DNA of 64,000 bases from positions 1,792,167 through 1,856,166 of the forward strand of contig LT827128.1 in the NCBI GenBank assembly GCA_900170005.1. Reading direction: 5' to 3'. The stretch comes from Gordonibacter massiliensis (ex Traore et al. 2017) (GTDB taxonomy: Bacteria; Actinomycetota; Coriobacteriia; Coriobacteriales; Eggerthellaceae). Shown piece by piece: positions 57,959 to 64,000 of this stretch. The notes under the pieces were generated by a model. That model saw nothing but the letters and a program-made list of their open reading frames with translations, did not search any database and was not told the origin of the DNA. Made by a program: the position numbers and the translations under genes. The number at the start of each line of letters is the position of its first letter. Within the stretch, counting starts at the first letter, position 1.

Positions 57959-58861
57959 TCACACGGGCGTTGCCTGGTAGCGCTCCAGCAGGGCGCAGGG
58001 TTGGTAGCTCAGCTTGTTCTCGCGCAGGCCGGGCAGGCCCAGGTCCTCCTCCAGGTTGAGGTACTCGGCCCGGTCCACCACGGTGCCGGCCAGCTCGCGC
58101 AGCAGGGCGCGCCAGATGTAGCGGAAGCCCAGGTTGCCTTTGAGCACCATGACGTCGAACGCGCCGCCGGGCAGCAGGGCGCCGTAGGCGTAGCCCTGCA
58201 CGTCGCCGGCGATGCGCAGCAGGATGCCCTCCAGGTCCAGCTCCTCGAAATGGTCCAGGTCGAGCAGGATCTTGCGGTGTTCCAGTTCCAAGGGGTGCTC
58301 CTCGGAGCCGCGGCGCCGGCTGCCCTCGAACCATGCCTGCTGGAACGCGCGCAGCTCGTCGAGGTGCCGGGGGGAAAGGGATTCGAAGGTCACGTCGTCG
58401 CCGTACAGCTGGTAGAACTTGTTGGTCTCGCGGCGCTTCTTCGCGAGCGCGGGACCCGCGTAGGCGGCGATGGTCTCGGTGCGGTAGAGGTAGTCGGCGA
58501 AGGCCCGGTCGGTCGAGAAGGCGAAGGCGCCGGGCAGCGCGGTTTCCAGCTCGAGCCGTTCTTCGGGCGTCACGCCCACCAGCACGATGCGCTCCCCCGC
58601 CTGCGCGGACTCGTCCAGCAGCCGCTCGACCTCGCCGACCAGGTTCGCGCTTCCCAGAGGCGGATAGCACGCCGCGACGCCCGGCAGACGATCGTCTTGG
58701 CGCACGCGCAGCACGCCTCCCTCGAGGCAGATCTTCGTGGCGTACTTCTCTTGCAGCGAGAACAGGTTGGCGAACCCGAGCGCCGAGTCGTTGCGGCGCA
58801 GGGGCGCGAGCACCTTCTCGATCAGGCTTTTGTCCGAAAGCTGCAGTGCCCTGAACTCCAT
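57959..58861 (-). CDS. DUF2156 protein (MprF-type aminoacyltransferase fold, soluble)
   Basis: A 300-residue cytoplasmic protein resembling the catalytic C-terminal half of lysylphosphatidylglycerol synthase (two GNAT-like lobes). Visible features: FANLFSLQEKYATKICLEGGVLRV in the first lobe, YLYRTETIAAYAGPALAKKRRETNKF at the hinge, and a second lobe ending FRYIWRALLRELAG and YLNLEEDLGLPGLRENKLSYQP; this last motif is strongly conserved in the family. It has no membrane helices. Possible role: tRNA-dependent aminoacylation of a lipid or peptide, perhaps with the flippase-like proteins at 16.5-20.8 kb. The start at 58861 follows GAGGGG. Confidence 0.82.
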   Translation of the reverse strand: MEFRALQLSDKSLIEKVLAPLRRNDSALGFANLFSLQEKYATKICLEGGVLRVRQDDRLPGVAACYPPLGSANLVGEVERLLDESAQAGERIVLVGVTPEERLELETALPGAFAFSTDRAFADYLYRTETIAAYAGPALAKKRRETNKFYQLYGDDVTFESLSPRHLDELRAFQQAWFEGSRRRGSEEHPLELEHRKILLDLDHFEELDLEGILLRIAGDVQGYAYGALLPGGAFDVMVLKGNLGFRYIWRALLRELAGTVVDRAEYLNLEEDLGLPGLRENKLSYQPCALLERYQATPV

Positions 58862-59201
58862 CGATCCCCTCTTCGGCCGTCGCGCGCTGCAGGGAGCGCG
58901 TTTTTCCATCGACAGCTCAGTTTAGAGGAACACGGCGGCTGCGAACACCCTCCTTTCGGCAACATCCGAGGCGGCCGGCCCGGCACCTGGGGGCAGGAGT
59001 CGCATGCGCAGGGGCGAGCCCGCTGCCGCTCGCGCTGAAGGCGCTTCGCCCCGCGCCCGCTTCGTATGCTCGGGGTTCCGACAGCTCGCCGAACCGTCGA
59101 GCCCCGGCAAGGATTGACGGAAAGGCCGCAAACGGCAACACGCCGTCGCCGATATTAGAGCAAATCGCTTGTATTTGGGCCGACTTGGTGGCGGAGAGGC
59201 G

Positions 59202-59207
59202 TACAAT
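59202..59207 (+). promoter_or_regulatory. Possible -10 of the PAS-GGDEF gene
   Basis: TACAAT is 33 bases before the start codon, with AGGAGG just before the ATG. No good -35. The stretch 58862-59201 shows no gene. Confidence 0.45.
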
Positions 59208-59239
59208 TTAAGCAGCATTACTATATATAGGAGGCGCGT

Positions 59240-60805
59240 ATGTACCGGAGGACGTTGAAGGTGGGGGTCTTCGGACTCGATGCCGCCGTGGCAGAGGGCA
59301 TGCGCTCCGTCGAGGCGCCCGCGCGCTTCGAGGTGAGCGTCGTCGAAGGGCCCTGGCCGGCCGGCGCGGACCTCGACGAGTGCGACATCGCCCTCGTACC
59401 CTCCCCCGATGCCGCCCAGACGCCGCACCGGGCCCGGCTCGTGCTGTGCGCGAGCGCCGAAGCGGTCGCCGAGCTCGACGCTGCGGCCGTCTCGGCCTTC
59501 CTCGACGTGTGGGCGGGGCCGTTCCCGCCGGCGCTCGCGGCCTTCCATTTCCGCAAGCTGCTGGAGCGCGAGAAGGAGGATGCCGACCTGGCCCTCACCC
59601 GCCAGTACCTGGACACCGCCATCGACTCCATGCCGGAGCTCGTGTGGTTCAAGGACGCGCGCGGCGCGCACCTCAAGGTGAACGACGCCTTCTGCGAGAC
59701 GGTGGGAAAGACGAAGGAGCAGGTGGAAGGGCGCGGCCACTACTATATATGGGACATCACGCCCGACGAGTACGCGCAGGGCGAGTACGTGTGCCTGGAG
59801 TCCGAAGAGGAGACCATGCGGTCGAGCACGACGCTGCTGTTCGACGAGCAGGTGAAGACGAAGCGCGGCATGCGCCAGTTCAAAACGTACAAGTCGCCCC
59901 TGTTCGACGCGGACGGCACCGTCATGGGCACGGTAGGCGTTGCCCATGATGTCACCGACCTGGGCAACGTGGCCACCGAGCTGGACATCCTCATAAACGC
60001 CATGCCCTTCGCCATCGTGGTGGAGGACACGGACGGCGTGATCCTGAACGTCAACCACGTCACCGAGCAGTACTTCCGAGTAAAGCGCGATAACGTCATC
60101 GGCGGCAAGATCAAGCATTGGCGCCGCGTCGTGTTCGGCGACGAGTTGGCCGACGCGCGCGAGGAGAAGGAGACGTGCGAGTTCACCGCCAACATCGCCG
60201 GAACCGAAACGACGTTCGAGCTGAACAAGGCGCCCATCGTGGACGTGTTCGGCAACGTGACCGGCCAGCTGCGCATCTACCGCGACGTCACGATCGAGCG
60301 CGTGCTGGAGCGGCGCGCCGCGGAGGCCGCGCGGACCGATTACCTGACCGGCCTGTACAACCGCCGCTACTTCTACGAGCGCCTGGAAGAGAGCCCGCGC
60401 GACGAGCCCATCACCATCGTCACGCTCGACCTCGACGACTTCAAGGACATCAACGACCGGTACGGCCATGCCGCAGGCGACGTGGCGCTCGTGCAGACGG
60501 CGCGGATCCTGCGCGAGACGTTCCCCGACGGCCTCGTGGTGCGCTGGGGCGGCGACGAGTTCGTGGTGGCCCTTCCGAGCGACCGGGACCCGCGCGAGGT
60601 CTGCGCGGCCGTGCAGGACATGATCGAGCAGCTTCATCGCAAGTCGCTCGCCGCGAGCGAGTCGTACCCGTTCACGGCGAGCGCGGGCATCGCCACGGGC
60701 CTGCCCTGCTCCATCGACGAGCTCATCAAGCGCAGCGACGAGGCGCTGTACCGCGCCAAGCGCCAAGGATCGTCGCTCTGCCGCATCGACGGCGAAGAGG
60801 ACTGA
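59240..60805 (+). CDS. PAS-PAS-GGDEF diguanylate cyclase, cytoplasmic
   Basis: Predicted to make c-di-GMP. The first 110 residues are an uncharacterised receiver-like region (CDIALVPSPDAA). Two PAS domains follow: about 125-250 (SMPELVWFKDARGAHLKVNDA) and about 255-370 (AMPFAIVVEDTDGVILNVNH). The GGDEF domain spans about 375-521, with DYLTGLYNRRYFYERL, LDLDDFKDINDRYGH and RWGGDEFVVAL (about 436). The active-site motif is complete. An RxxD inhibitory site is not visible at the expected position. No membrane helix, so it senses a cytoplasmic or diffusible signal. Monocistronic on the plus strand. Confidence 0.9.
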   Translation: MYRRTLKVGVFGLDAAVAEGMRSVEAPARFEVSVVEGPWPAGADLDECDIALVPSPDAAQTPHRARLVLCASAEAVAELDAAAVSAFLDVWAGPFPPALAAFHFRKLLEREKEDADLALTRQYLDTAIDSMPELVWFKDARGAHLKVNDAFCETVGKTKEQVEGRGHYYIWDITPDEYAQGEYVCLESEEETMRSSTTLLFDEQVKTKRGMRQFKTYKSPLFDADGTVMGTVGVAHDVTDLGNVATELDILINAMPFAIVVEDTDGVILNVNHVTEQYFRVKRDNVIGGKIKHWRRVVFGDELADAREEKETCEFTANIAGTETTFELNKAPIVDVFGNVTGQLRIYRDVTIERVLERRAAEAARTDYLTGLYNRRYFYERLEESPRDEPITIVTLDLDDFKDINDRYGHAAGDVALVQTARILRETFPDGLVVRWGGDEFVVALPSDRDPREVCAAVQDMIEQLHRKSLAASESYPFTASAGIATGLPCSIDELIKRSDEALYRAKRQGSSLCRIDGEED

Positions 60806-60815
60806 CGACGAGGAA

Positions 60816-60980
60816 GGGACTGCGTCAAAAGCGCCGTTTTCGCTCATCGTGTAGGGCAAGGGCCCTGCCCTTGCCGCTCGACAGGCAACGTTTCTCCGGG
60901 TAGACGGCAAGGGCAGAGCCCTTGCCCTACGAAAACGGTCAACGCCAACAAGCGTTTTGGGAGCTTTCGATGCAGCCCCT
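60816..60980. repeat. Intergenic repeat with GGGCAAGG hairpins, copy 2
   Basis: GGGACTGCGTCAAAAGCGCC, then GTAGGGCAAGGGCCCTGCCC and a matching GCAGAGCCCTTGCCCTACG about 60 bases later, ending in GCTTTCGATGCAGCCCC, which mirrors the start (GGGACTGCGTC/AAAGC). The same pattern as 36443-36565. It fills most of the gap between two convergent genes and may serve as a two-way terminator. Confidence 0.82.
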
Positions 60981-61028
60981 TCTGTTTTGCGGGCACACCC
61001 GCTCTGCACGCCCTGCTCGGCGGCTGGT

Positions 61029-61889
61029 CTAACCGCGCGACTTCTCCAAGCTGAACTGGCCGCTGGCGATATGCACGCCGATGGACGTGGCGCCGTCGCC
61101 GTGCAGGTAGGAATTGCCCTGCTGCGTGGTTTCGAACGCGCTGGCGAAGCTGCCCGACGCCTTGTCGACCTTCACCGAGAAGCCGGTGTCCTCGGGCAGG
61201 GCCACGCTCGTCTGGCCGCTGGCGAGGTCGGCGTCCACCTGTCTCGGCGCCGTGCCGAGGCAGACCACGTCGAGCTGGCCCGAGGCCGTCTTGGTGCTCA
61301 CGCGGTTCGCGAACGAGCCCTCCACGCGCGCCTGGCCGCTGGCCACGTCCACGCCGAGGGTGTCGGCGGCGAGGTCGTCCGCGTCGATCTCGCCCGATGC
61401 GAGCTTGAAGTTCAACGCATCGCAACCGACGCCCGAGACGCGGTAGTAACCCGACGCGCCGTCGACGGCCACGTTGCCCAGACTCTTGGCGTACCGCTCC
61501 GGAATGCGCACCTCCAGGCGCTTCTGCCCCAGCGCGAAGCACGACCACCAGCTGCCGTAGTCCACTTTGAGCGTGTCACCCGACACGCTCCAGCGCATCT
61601 GCTGCGCCTTCGTCATGCCGTTGGGTGCCGTCTCCACAAGCTTGATGGTGTCGCCGGCCGCGTCGTCGACCACCGACACGTCCACCGATCCGGCAGCCCA
61701 GCTGATGGACAGGTTCTTCACGCTCTTCGCGTCCACGCTCGCGTTGCCCATTTCCGTTCCTCCTCCGAGATAGAATCCCTGCGACGAGCACCCGCGCATC
61801 GAGCCGAGCCCCGCCACAGCGAACAGCAGCAGGCCGAGCGCGATGATGAGCGCGATTTTCACGTACGACGATCTGGTGAGCTTTGCCAT
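61029..61889 (-). CDS. DUF4097-family membrane-anchored repeat protein
   Basis: A 286-residue protein with one N-terminal helix (YVKIALIIALGLLLFAVAGLG) and an outward-facing domain of short beta-strand repeats: SISWAAGSVDVSVVDD, GASGYYRVSGVG, LASGEIDADDLAAD, VASGQARVEG, TASGQLDV, LASGQTSV, IASGQFSLEK. This is the DUF4097 pattern, a solenoid found in LiaG-like and related envelope proteins of unknown ligand. 15 bases after a small membrane protein and downstream of an XRE regulator, so part of a three-gene unit. Confidence 0.85.
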   Translation of the reverse strand: MAKLTRSSYVKIALIIALGLLLFAVAGLGSMRGCSSQGFYLGGGTEMGNASVDAKSVKNLSISWAAGSVDVSVVDDAAGDTIKLVETAPNGMTKAQQMRWSVSGDTLKVDYGSWWSCFALGQKRLEVRIPERYAKSLGNVAVDGASGYYRVSGVGCDALNFKLASGEIDADDLAADTLGVDVASGQARVEGSFANRVSTKTASGQLDVVCLGTAPRQVDADLASGQTSVALPEDTGFSVKVDKASGSFASAFETTQQGNSYLHGDGATSIGVHIASGQFSLEKSRG

Positions 61890-61904
61890 GTCTGCCGCCC
61901 TTCG

Positions 61905-62198
61905 CTATCGACGCCCGACCCGATAGTTCGGGTCGTTCTCGATGATGTGCGCGATCCAGTAGTACAGCGGGATGGTGAGGAACAGCACCCAGGCGGGGTG
62001 CCAGGCTCCGAACGCGAAACCGGCGAGCATGAACAGGATGACGCACAGGATGGGATACGGGAACGTCGACCAGGGGCCGCGGCGATGCCTGCCGTCGCGG
62101 TCGTCGTAGGCAGGCGCGGGCTGTTGCGGCTGCGGCGGGACGGGCACGCCGTAAACGGGCTGCTGCGCGGGGGGCGGATAGCCGGCGCTGTCGCTCAT
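61905..62198 (-). CDS. Small two-helix membrane protein with a Pro/Gln-rich N-terminus
   Basis: 97 residues: a cytoplasmic PPPAQQPVYGVPVPPQPQQP segment, then two helices around YPILCVILFMLAGFAFGAWH and PAWVLFLTIPLYYWIAHII. The second hairpin resembles the C-terminal membrane pair fused to many XRE-type regulators in Gram-positive bacteria, here a separate gene directly after an XRE regulator. The ATG overlaps the regulator stop by four bases. Likely works with it as a membrane-tethered sensor; inferred from context. Confidence 0.78.
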   Translation of the reverse strand: MSDSAGYPPPAQQPVYGVPVPPQPQQPAPAYDDRDGRHRRGPWSTFPYPILCVILFMLAGFAFGAWHPAWVLFLTIPLYYWIAHIIENDPNYRVGRR

Positions 62199-62638
62199 CC
62201 ACATCCGACCGCTGCGCTCGGATCGCCGACGGGCTGCGTCGGCGCGGGCTGCGACGGGGACGGTTGCGACGCCGCGGCAGCGGACGGCTCCTGCCGGGCG
62301 GCGACCTGGGCCGCGGCGGCTGCGGCGGCGGCCGTCGCGGCGGCGGCGCTCGCGGCCACGGCGGCCTCGCGCGCCTCCACTTCGGCCGAGGCTCCGCGAT
62401 CCCGCGCCTCGAACGTCACGTCGTCGGCGATGTCGGCGTCCACGCGCACGAGCTCGTCCAACGTGACGCCGTACAGGTCGGCGAGGGCGATGAGGTTGCC
62501 CGTGTCGGGCGACGACTCGGCGCGCTCCCACTTCGACACGGCTTGGCGCGACAGCCCCAGCTGCGCGGCCAGCTCCTCCTGGCTGAAGCCCTGCTCGCGC
62601 CTCATCTCGGCGAGGCGCTGGGCGATTTCGACGTTCAT
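62195..62638 (-). CDS. XRE-family transcriptional regulator
   Basis: Residues 1-58 form an XRE/Cro helix-turn-helix: IAQRLAEMRREQGFSQEELA, QLGLSRQAVSKWERAESSP, TGNLIALADLYGVTLDELV. The rest is an acidic then Ala-rich and Pro/Gln-rich linker of about 90 residues with no ligand domain. I take the ATG at 62638 (AAGGGATCG upstream); an in-frame ATG at 62722 begins 12 bases after the putative -10. A dyad in its promoter suggests autoregulation. First gene of the regulator / small membrane protein / DUF4097 operon. Confidence 0.88.
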   Translation of the reverse strand: MNVEIAQRLAEMRREQGFSQEELAAQLGLSRQAVSKWERAESSPDTGNLIALADLYGVTLDELVRVDADIADDVTFEARDRGASAEVEAREAAVAASAAAATAAAAAAAAQVAARQEPSAAAASQPSPSQPAPTQPVGDPSAAVGCG

Positions 62639-62733
62639 GAACGATCCCTTCTTCGGCGTTGGCGTCATACGAACCTCTTTCTCGCCCCCAGTGTGCAGTT
62701 GCGCGGCCAGTTGCACCAGCATCTCTGGTAATC

Positions 62734-62755
62734 ATTTTACGCAACCGGCGGTTGC
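62734..62755 (-). promoter_or_regulatory. -10 element and dyad of the XRE operon
   Basis: Minus-strand TAAAAT (62734-62739) is next to GCAACCGGCGGTTGC (62741-62755), a 15-base dyad (GCAACCG/CGGTTGC) that would lie between -35 and -10. It is a good candidate for the site bound by the XRE regulator. Confidence 0.6.
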
Positions 62756-62859
62756 CTAGCCGTGTGAAAAGGGATTTCGTTACCCGCCGCAGCGGAATCC
62801 ATGACATTTGTCATGGCGGGAATCGACGGGACGCCATGCCGAAACGTGCCCGACCGGGT

Positions 62860-62984
62860 TGTCATCCTGAACGGAGGCGGCGCGCAAGCCGCCGGAGTCG
62901 AAGGATCCCGTGCGGCGCTAGCCGAGGCGCATCCGGCTGGCGCCGCACGGGATCCTTCGACTCGCTTCGCTCGCTCAGGATGAC
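62860..62984. repeat. TGTCATCC-type palindrome, copy 3
   Basis: From TGTCATCCTGAACGGAGGCG to CGCTCGCTCAGGATGACA; central stem GAGTCGAAGGATCCCGTGCG with its exact complement. Nearly the same inner stem as at 1563-1684. Confidence 0.9.
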
Positions 62985-63037
62985 AACGTGTCGGCTTGCG
63001 GAACGTCAACGGCGGTTTAGCATAGAGAGGCGGCCGC

Positions 63038-63202
63038 TTGGTGCAAAAATCACCGATGCCCCCGTCTAGGCAGCTCCCTCGGCAAGGGTTCGCCGTCATG
63101 GAAAAATTGCGACCTGCGCAAACGAGCCCAACGAATCGGCTCGCGTGCCAAGGCGCCTTTGCAACGCCTCCGAACACGGGGCATCGGTGATTTTTGTACC
63201 GA
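63038..63202. repeat. Element with 19-base perfect inverted repeats
   Basis: CAAAAATCACCGATGCCCC at 63044-63062 is the exact reverse complement of 63178-63196; weaker pairing extends six bases outward (TTGGTG against TCGGTA). The centre of 115 bases has no ORF. It lies downstream of the last gene and upstream of the XRE operon. Unrelated in sequence to the element at 48988-49115 but built the same way. Confidence 0.75.
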
Positions 63203-63277
63203 ACCGGAAGCGCAGCGGATTCTCGGACCCTGCGGTGGGCGCATCGTGCCGAGCTTCCTTATGCCCTTCGGAGCCCT

Positions 63278-63799
63278 CTACGAGAACCGGTACTCGCCGA
63301 ACGAGCACCGGGCCAGCTCGAGGCTGCCGTCGCGCATGGTGGCGTCGAGCGCTTCGGCCTCGATGTTCTCCACGCTGAAGCTGCCGTAGCCGGTGTTCAA
63401 CACGAGCTCCGCCAAGCGCGGCGCGTCTTTCGCCGACACGGCGGACGGCGGGCTCGACAACGGAACGGAGATGGTCAGGTCGTGGGCGATCGCTTCCCGA
63501 TCGTCCCATGCGCGCGCATCGCCCGCCCACACCTCGAGCGTCGACCCCTTCTTTTGAAAGCAGCCCTGCTTGACGACGTCGAGGCCGTGCTCTTCGATGC
63601 GCAGAGGACGGAGGGTCGGCATCGATTCGATCTTGACCTCGCCGGCCGGCCAGTTCACCACGATGCGGTCGATGCCGGAGAAGTTGATCTCGTCCACATG
63701 GGTGCTCGTGACGCCGAGCGCGTCGGTGACGCGCGGATGAGGACCCGTGAGGGCGAACCAGCCGAGCGCGCCCAGAGCAAGCAAGGCGACGCACAGCAC
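63278..63799 (-). CDS. DUF4097-like membrane protein, N-terminus disrupted
   Basis: Encodes a helix (VCVLCVALLALGALGWFAL) followed by an outward region with VVNWPAGEVKIESMP, LTISVPLSSPPSA, LVLNTGYGSFSVENIEAEAL and DGSLELARCSFGEYRFS, a DUF4097-like pattern as in the gene at 61029-61889. The only start codon in the open frame is GTG 63799, in the middle of the helix. Upstream the frame continues sensibly (RRGFYRTVVCV, preceded by a Pro/Gly-rich stretch) to about 63943, where it hits a stop inside the palindrome. The true start is therefore missing or misassembled. Treat the 5' end as unknown. Confidence 0.65.
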   Translation of the reverse strand: MLCVALLALGALGWFALTGPHPRVTDALGVTSTHVDEINFSGIDRIVVNWPAGEVKIESMPTLRPLRIEEHGLDVVKQGCFQKKGSTLEVWAGDARAWDDREAIAHDLTISVPLSSPPSAVSAKDAPRLAELVLNTGYGSFSVENIEAEALDATMRDGSLELARCSFGEYRFS

Positions 63800-63840
63800 G
63801 CAGACGACGGTTCGGTAGAAGCCCCTTCGCCAAACGCGCG

Positions 63841-64000
63841 GAGCAGCCGCGTCGGACGGCCCTCCGGCAGCTTGACCGGCTGGCGATTCCCCGGTGACGG
63901 GCGGGTCGGGGGCGGCCGGCGTCGGCGGCCCCCGACCCGCCCGTCACCGGGGAATCGCCAGCCGGTCAAGCTGCCGGAGGGCCGTCCGACGCGGCTGCTC
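63841..64000. repeat. Long perfect palindrome at the window end
   Basis: Bases 63841-63913 and 63928-64000 are exact reverse complements (73-base arms) around a 14-base loop; the arms may continue beyond the window. The left arm is coding sequence of the last gene, the right arm its mirror image. This is either a fold-back assembly or cloning artefact, or a real inverted duplication. Confidence 0.9.

Noticed and set aside
57554..57960. A possible plus-strand gene upstream of DUF2156
   Set aside because: The region is a GC-rich inverted repeat, the frame crosses DUF2156 antisense, and no start signal or motif is seen.
63841..64000. The end palindrome as a rho-independent terminator
   Set aside because: Arms of 73 bases lie within coding sequence, far longer than any terminator stem, and destroy the reading frame.

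Overview
The window reads as chromosome from a high-GC anaerobic actinobacterium of the class Coriobacteriia, most likely Eggerthellaceae (Eggerthella or Gordonibacter relatives). The support is a strongly GC-biased third codon position, an actinobacterial-type rpoB-rpoC pair, a Tat-exported stand-alone flavoprotein reductase with a divergent IclR regulator, a basic amino acid antiporter, a class B sortase, and clpC under a CIRCE operator. I see no prophage, insertion sequence, plasmid gene or CRISPR array. Genus assignment is inference.

Layout, left to right. 0-4.4 kb (minus): cysE, ispD, ispF and the 5' part of cysS. 4.6-11.5 kb (minus): clpC, lysS carrying an extra C-terminal tRNA-binding domain, greA, tatA, tRNA-Pro(CGG) and a hotdog thioesterase. 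11.8-16.4 kb (minus): a solute-binding lipoprotein followed by a membrane GGDEF-EAL receptor. 16.5-20.8 kb (minus): an ATP-grasp ligase between two MprF/AglD-like membrane proteins. 20.9-30.5 kb (minus): a class B sortase, purF, purM, a DUF1016 nuclease, purN, an XdhC-like protein, purH and a membrane DnaJ. 30.6-36.4 kb: a polyphosphate locus with pap (minus) divergent from ppx-ppk1 (plus). 36.6-43.5 kb: aminotransferase and antiporter, IclR regulator, Tat flavoprotein and a radical SAM enzyme. 43.6-46.6 kb (minus): an ABC importer. 46.9-57.4 kb (minus): glmM, hisE, rpoC, rpoB. 58-64 kb: a soluble DUF2156 protein, a PAS-PAS-GGDEF protein, and an XRE regulator / small membrane protein / DUF4097 operon, ending in a long perfect palindrome.

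Most genes are housekeeping: isoprenoid precursors, cysteine, translation, purines, peptidoglycan precursor, transcription, polyphosphate. Between them lie envelope and signalling modules: the flippase/ATP-grasp operon, DUF2156, two c-di-GMP proteins, DUF4097 proteins and sortase. The intergenic DNA is rich in structured repeats. These include a family of long palindromes, one of which has been captured inside the ispF reading frame; a three-copy element with conserved end boxes and changing but paired stems; and two unrelated elements bounded by 29 bp and 19 bp perfect inverted repeats.

The points most worth following up are an RNA polymerase alpha-CTD-like domain near the C-terminus of beta prime (rpoC) with the DNA-contact Arg, Asn and Lys retained; the flippase / ATP-grasp / flippase operon; the three-copy structured element; the binding-protein plus GGDEF-EAL receptor pair; the repeat-extended IspF; and the end palindrome, which breaks the last reading frame and may be an assembly fold-back.
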